64,000 nt of DNA from Arthrobacter alpinus. GTDB taxonomy: Bacteria > Actinomycetota > Actinomycetes > Actinomycetales > Micrococcaceae. Below the pieces are notes generated by a model that saw only the letters and a program-made list of their open reading frames with translations, did not search any database and was not told where the DNA came from. This document shows, in pieces, positions 60,677-64,000 of this stretch. The position numbers and the translations under genes were made by a program. Each line of letters opens with the position of its first letter. The first letter of the stretch is position 1. Location of the stretch: the NCBI RefSeq assembly GCF_001445575.1, contig NZ_CP013200.1, positions 1,364,001 to 1,428,000 on the forward strand. Direction: 5' to 3'.

Positions 60677-61952
60677 TGCGTCCTCCTATTTTCTTGATGG
60701 GGGCGCCATCCTCATGGGTGCGCCAATCCTCGGGCAAAAGATGGTCCAGCAAGTCATCAACTGTCACAGCGCCCACCAGACGCCCTTCCTTGTTGACCAC
60801 GGGAAGTGAATTCAGGTTATAGGAGGCCATGATGTGACTGACAACTGAAATGTCATCGTGGTCGGAGACGGGCACCATGTTCTTATCCACAATGGTGCCC
60901 AGCTGTTCGGGCGGGGCGCTGCGTAGCAATTGTTGAATGTGCACCACGCCAAGGAAACGGCCTGTGGGCGTCTCCAACGGAGGGCGGCAGATAAAAATGG
61001 AGGAGGCTAATGCGGGGGAGAGGTCTTCGCTGCGTACATGAGCCAGGGCTTCGGCAACCGTTGCCTCCGGAGGGAGGATGACAGGAACCGGGGTCATTAA
61101 GGCGCCGGCAGTTCCCTCGTCATACTGGAGCAGACGCCGGACGTCCTTGGCCTCATCCGGCTCCATGAGCAGCAACAGCTCCTCGGCCTTGGCTTGGGGG
61201 AGATCGGCCAGGAGGTCGGCGGCGTCGTCGGGGTCCATCTCTTCGAGCACATCGGCCGCACGCTCATTATCCAAGGCAGACAACAGGGTGACCTGATCAT
61301 CTTCTGGGAGCTCGGACATGATGTCGGCGAGGCGCTCATCTTGCAGTTCGCTAGCCACCTCGACGCGGCGCTTATCGCTCATCTCTTGGAGGGCGTCGGC
61401 AAAGTCAGCGGGCTTGAGGTCCTCGTGGGTGGCCACAAAGAAGGTGGCGCTTTGCGGTGCTTCCGCATCGTCAGCGCGGGCCTCGGACCAGTCGATGAGT
61501 ATGGTGTGGCCACGGCGCAGCCCGCGCAGGCGGGACGTGGAGGAGCCGCGGCGCACGAACAGTTTTGTCACGAGCCAATCACCATTGCGTTGCTTGTCCA
61601 TGGCGATGTCTTCAATGACGGCAAAGCCGCTGCCATCAACCAGGGTGACCTTGCGGTCAAAAATCCCACCAAGGACCAGCTGCTCGGCGCCGCGCTGTTC
61701 AAAGCGGCGTAGATTCACCAGCCCGGTACAGATGATCTGCGACTGGTCCATGGACGTCAGCCGGGTCATGGGCACGAAGACGCGCTTCTTGCCCGGGACT
61801 TCCACAACAATGCCCACTGCGTGCGGTGCTGTTTGGGAGCCACGGCCCAGTACCACCACATCGCGAAGTTTGCCGAGCCTGTCGCCGAGGGGGTCAAAGA
61901 CGTCCAGGCCCAGGAGACGGGCGACAAAGATGCGCGTAGGTTGAGTGTTCAC
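60669..61952 (-). CDS. PRC-barrel/MgtE N-terminal/CBS protein without channel domain
   Basis: 427 residues: an N-terminal PRC-barrel-like part (IFVARLLGLDVFDPLGDRLGKLRDVVVLG), an MgtE intracellular domain (ALQEMSDKRRVEVASELQDERLADIMSELPEDDQVTLLSAL, EEMDPDDAADLLADLP) and two CBS repeats (VHIQQLLRSAPPEQLGTIVDKNMVPVSDHDD, LNSLPVVNKEGRLVGAVTVDDLL). The MgtE transmembrane channel is missing, so it is a soluble Mg2+/nucleotide sensor-like protein, as in mycobacterial Rv1232c. GTG start. Confidence 0.9.
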   Translation of the reverse strand: MNTQPTRIFVARLLGLDVFDPLGDRLGKLRDVVVLGRGSQTAPHAVGIVVEVPGKKRVFVPMTRLTSMDQSQIICTGLVNLRRFEQRGAEQLVLGGIFDRKVTLVDGSGFAVIEDIAMDKQRNGDWLVTKLFVRRGSSTSRLRGLRRGHTILIDWSEARADDAEAPQSATFFVATHEDLKPADFADALQEMSDKRRVEVASELQDERLADIMSELPEDDQVTLLSALDNERAADVLEEMDPDDAADLLADLPQAKAEELLLLMEPDEAKDVRRLLQYDEGTAGALMTPVPVILPPEATVAEALAHVRSEDLSPALASSIFICRPPLETPTGRFLGVVHIQQLLRSAPPEQLGTIVDKNMVPVSDHDDISVVSHIMASYNLNSLPVVNKEGRLVGAVTVDDLLDHLLPEDWRTHEDGAPIKKIGGRIG

Positions 61953-62142
61953 ATACCTAGGCTACTTGCCTTGCCCGGCATTGACCCAACGTATTGCACT
62001 GGTGGTGCGGGTGTCCTAGGGCAGCTGTGGTTCGCCTGCAGCTGTGGGCGCAGGTGAGTTGAGCGGCGGCTTCGGGGCACTGTTCGTTTCACTACCAGCG
62101 ATACTCCAGCCAACGTGCAGGAACATGGGACAGAATGGGGGT

Positions 62143-63006
62143 ATGGCAAACCTCTTTGGACGCTCCCGACCCTTGGATGAGGCCCGCATTGTCCCCACTG
62201 GGGAAACAATCGGCTCTTATACTTCCTACTTGGACGCGCAGAAGGCTGTTGATTACCTGGCAGATGAGAAGTTCCCTGTCCGGCACGTCTCCATTGTGGG
62301 CAACGACCTGAAGATGGTGGAGCGTGTCACCGGCAAGCTTAGCTACCCTCGAGTTGCCCTGACCGGTGCCATGACGGGTGCCTGGTTCGGCCTGTTCATT
62401 GGCGTGATGCTCAGCTTCTTTGACTCCGCCTCCAATGCCGGCGCACCGTACATCAACGTCATCACCGCAGTCTTCTTGGGCGCTGCCCTCTGGATGCTGT
62501 TTGCGATCATTGGCTATGCCGCGCAGCGTGGCAAGCGTGACTTCACCTCCACGAACCAGGTGTTGGCTTCCAGCTACGACGTCATTGTCACCCCCGATGT
62601 TGCCATGGATGCACGCCGCATCTTGGCGCAGCTGCCCATGAACTCGAACGCCGCGCGCCCCCAAAACAACCAGGTCCAGGGTTCGCAGGGATACCGTCCG
62701 CCGGTTCAGCCGCCCGTCTCCGGACCTGCTCCGACTCGCCCTGAAGGCTGGCACGATCCTTACGCGCCGGCCGATCCTGCTGCTCCGGCGGGTTCCGCAG
62801 GCAATGCGCTTACCGGGGATCAGCCTAACGCCGACCCTGCCAGTACTGACCATTCCGAAACCGACCGCCCAGGCCAGGCCCCGTTGGATGGCCCGCGTCG
62901 TGGCCAGTTCCCTGACCTGCCGGACGGTCGGCCTCAGTACGGCATTCGTGTGGATTCCCCTCCGGTGCCCAAAGATACTAACGCGCAGGAGACCCCGGAG
63001 CAGTAA
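62143..63006 (+). CDS. General stress protein 17M/YflT-like membrane protein
   Basis: 287 residues: an N-terminal YflT-like domain (ETIGSYTSYLDAQKAVDYLADEKFPVRHVSIVGNDL), two membrane segments (GAWFGLFIGVMLSFF, INVITAVFLGAALWMLFAIIGYAA), SYDVIVTPDVAMDARRIL, and a long Pro/Asp-rich disordered tail. A possible stress-related role is known only from family names. ATG at 62143 is preferred over an upstream start at 62044. It is divergent from the MgtE-like gene. Confidence 0.87.
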   Translation: MANLFGRSRPLDEARIVPTGETIGSYTSYLDAQKAVDYLADEKFPVRHVSIVGNDLKMVERVTGKLSYPRVALTGAMTGAWFGLFIGVMLSFFDSASNAGAPYINVITAVFLGAALWMLFAIIGYAAQRGKRDFTSTNQVLASSYDVIVTPDVAMDARRILAQLPMNSNAARPQNNQVQGSQGYRPPVQPPVSGPAPTRPEGWHDPYAPADPAAPAGSAGNALTGDQPNADPASTDHSETDRPGQAPLDGPRRGQFPDLPDGRPQYGIRVDSPPVPKDTNAQETPEQ

Positions 63007-63026
63007 TACTCCGAAGGTGACGCACC

Positions 63027-63092
63027 ATGCCGCCGCTCCTGCTTATTGCCGCCGATCTACCGGTGGCAATAAGCAGGAGCGGCGGCATTTTT
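63027..63092 (+). terminator. Long-stem terminator after the YflT-like gene
   Basis: ATGCCGCCGCTCCTGCTTAT (start of a 24-bp arm, 63027-63050) pairs perfectly with 63065-63088, followed by TTTTT. Confidence 0.88.
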
Positions 63093-63117
63093 GGGATTAT
63101 CCCGCGCTCCCCATTGA

Positions 63118-63158
63118 CTTTCTTCTATGGAAAGTGATTAGCTTTCTGTTATGGAAAG
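63118..63158 (+). promoter_or_regulatory. Two 17-bp operator-like sites upstream of the regulator operon
   Basis: CTTTCTTCTATGGAAAG (63118-63134) and CTTTCTGTTATGGAAAG (63142-63158) are near-identical imperfect palindromes (CTTTC-N7-GAAAG), 24 bp apart. The second overlaps the ATG of the membrane-protein gene. They suit autoregulation by the winged-helix protein encoded in the same operon. Confidence 0.62.
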
Positions 63159-63615
63159 TGATTCAGTGCGGAACGCACACGAGGCCCAAGCTGCATTGAA
63201 CGCTATTGCAGGGGCCAAAGCCAGTGCGGCCGACCGGCTCACCAGCCCGTGGTGGTACCACCCGATCCTGGGCTTGCTGGCGGCCGTGTTCGTGGTTAGT
63301 TACACAATTGGCGGGGTCTGGGTGATGCTCACTGTCTCTGTTGTGTACTTCGCGGGCCTGGGCATCCTCATGGGGACGTACAGGAAGAAGACGGGCATGT
63401 GGATCAACGGACTCCAGGCAGGCAAGGCCAGCTGGTGGACACTTCCCCTGGTCGTGATCATGATCGCCAGCATGGGCGGTGCTTATTATTTGCACGCAGA
63501 ACGTGGGCTCGATTGGCCAGCATGGGTGGCTGGGATCATCGTTTTTGTGGCCGTGAACATTTTTGGCCGACTTTTTGACGTGGCGCTGCGCAGTCAGCTG
63601 CGGCAAAAGCCATGA
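63151..63615 (+). CDS. Small membrane protein in the regulator operon
   Basis: 154 residues with four hydrophobic segments (about 38-58, 60-77, 96-115, 124-142) after a hydrophilic N-terminus of about 30 residues (SPWWYHPILGLLAAVFVV opens the first segment). No known motif. Its stop overlaps the start of the regulator gene (ATGA), and its ATG lies in the second operator-like site. Confidence 0.75.
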   Translation: MESDSVRNAHEAQAALNAIAGAKASAADRLTSPWWYHPILGLLAAVFVVSYTIGGVWVMLTVSVVYFAGLGILMGTYRKKTGMWINGLQAGKASWWTLPLVVIMIASMGGAYYLHAERGLDWPAWVAGIIVFVAVNIFGRLFDVALRSQLRQKP

Positions 63616-63911
63616 GCACAGGGCTCAACGAGATCATTCATGCCAGCAACCGGCTGCAGATCTGCGCGTTTCTGAGCGGTGTCACACAGGCAGAGTTTGG
63701 CTCCATCAGGGACATGCTGGGCGTGGCCGACTCCGTGACGAGCAAGCAGCTAAAAGTTCTTGAAGCAGCCGGATACGTGGTGCTGAGCAAACCAACCGGC
63801 AAGGGCCGGGTCAAGACGTGGGCCGCCTTGACGCCGGAAGGAAAACGGGCCTACGCAGAGCACGTGGCGGCGCTGAAAGAGTTGATCGCTGGGGCTGGCG
63901 CCGGAGCTTGA
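63612..63911 (+). CDS. Winged-helix DNA-binding regulator (MarR/HTH_34-like)
   Basis: 99 residues: NEIIHASNRLQICAFLSGVTQAEFGSIRDMLGVADSVTSKQLKVLEAAGYVVLSKPTGKGRVKTWAALTPEGKRAYAEHVAALKEL. This matches the 'transcriptional regulator' winged-helix family (PF13601) found with small membrane proteins. It probably binds the two sites at 63118-63158. ATGA overlap with the upstream gene. Confidence 0.9.
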   Translation: MSTGLNEIIHASNRLQICAFLSGVTQAEFGSIRDMLGVADSVTSKQLKVLEAAGYVVLSKPTGKGRVKTWAALTPEGKRAYAEHVAALKELIAGAGAGA

Positions 63912-63922
63912 GGTTAAGACGA

Positions 63923-63974
63923 CGACGACGGGAGGTCACCTCTACACAAAAGGTGACCTCCCGCCGTCGTGCTT
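63923..63974 (+). terminator. Hairpin after the regulator gene
   Basis: CGACGACGGGAGGTCACCT (about 63927-63945) pairs with AGGTGACCTCCCGCCGTCGT (63953-63972) around CTACACAA. There is no strong T tract. Confidence 0.8.
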
Positions 63975-64000
63975 CATAGCCGAAAGCCGGCTACGGACGG

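Noticed and set aside
1..64000. tRNA, rRNA or tmRNA genes
   Set aside because: No intergenic stretch showed the T-loop/anticodon pattern or rRNA-like sequence by eye; a tRNA search program was not available.

Overview
The window looks like a chromosomal segment of a high-GC Gram-positive actinobacterium of the Micrococcaceae, close to Arthrobacter. The signs are mycothiol synthesis (mshB), the actinobacterial trio SCO1664-family / DUF3090 / MSMEG_4193-type phosphatase, DUF3117, a SigK-RskA-fasciclin-molybdoenzyme group, a mycobacterial-like sigE-tatB-mrp neighbourhood, and frequent GTG/TTG starts. This is inferred from gene content; no rRNA or tRNA gene was seen.

Layout. 1-10.4 kb is mainly housekeeping: the 3' part of a GH35 beta-galactosidase, a lipoprotein binding protein, an AlaA-type aminotransferase, PPK2, xseB-xseA, ispH, rmuC and ychF. 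10.4-12.3 kb is a small accessory islet fused to the 3' end of ychF. It holds two gene cassettes (an unknown protein; higBA plus a GNAT), each ending in a direct repeat of the last codons of ychF. 12.4-14.4 kb is the SCO1664/DUF3090/phosphatase trio. 14.7-15.6 kb holds an orphan barstar-like gene and a broken relative of the first cassette gene. 15.7-22.5 kb is a run of single enzymes (esterase, LLM flavoprotein, sugar acetyltransferase, an OYE/dienoyl-CoA-reductase-like flavoprotein under a near-perfect palindrome, a NAD(P)-binding protein, VOC, DinB). 22.7-32.7 kb carries a peptide-binding lipoprotein, typA and a complete oligopeptide ABC operon with fused ATPases.

32.8-46.7 kb has mshB, ferredoxin, dapC, gltA, a TetR regulator, dapD and dapE. 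Between dapD and dapE sits a SigK module (molybdoenzyme, RskA, SigK, fasciclin lipoprotein); two of its genes share a promoter-like motif that resembles mycobacterial SigK promoters. 47.0-50.4 kb is a glutamate-type ABC operon (gluABCD), followed by LOG, a DivIVA-like protein, tag and a PIG-V-like membrane protein. 54.1-63.0 kb is the sigE-tatB-mrp-DUF1003-MgtE-like region, interrupted by an IS3-family element. tatB and a DUF559-type gene on either side of this element each carry an apparent 1-nt frameshift. The window ends with a small membrane protein/winged-helix regulator operon preceded by two matching operator-like sites.

Repeats. A 32-bp intergenic repeat occurs as tandem pairs at five loci, and the IS element appears to sit inside a further copy. 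Strong hairpins lie after many genes, including between the binding-protein and permease genes of both ABC operons, where they probably lower permease expression. The most unusual structure is the tandem ychF-tail cassette array at 10424-12261, which has no recombinase in the window.
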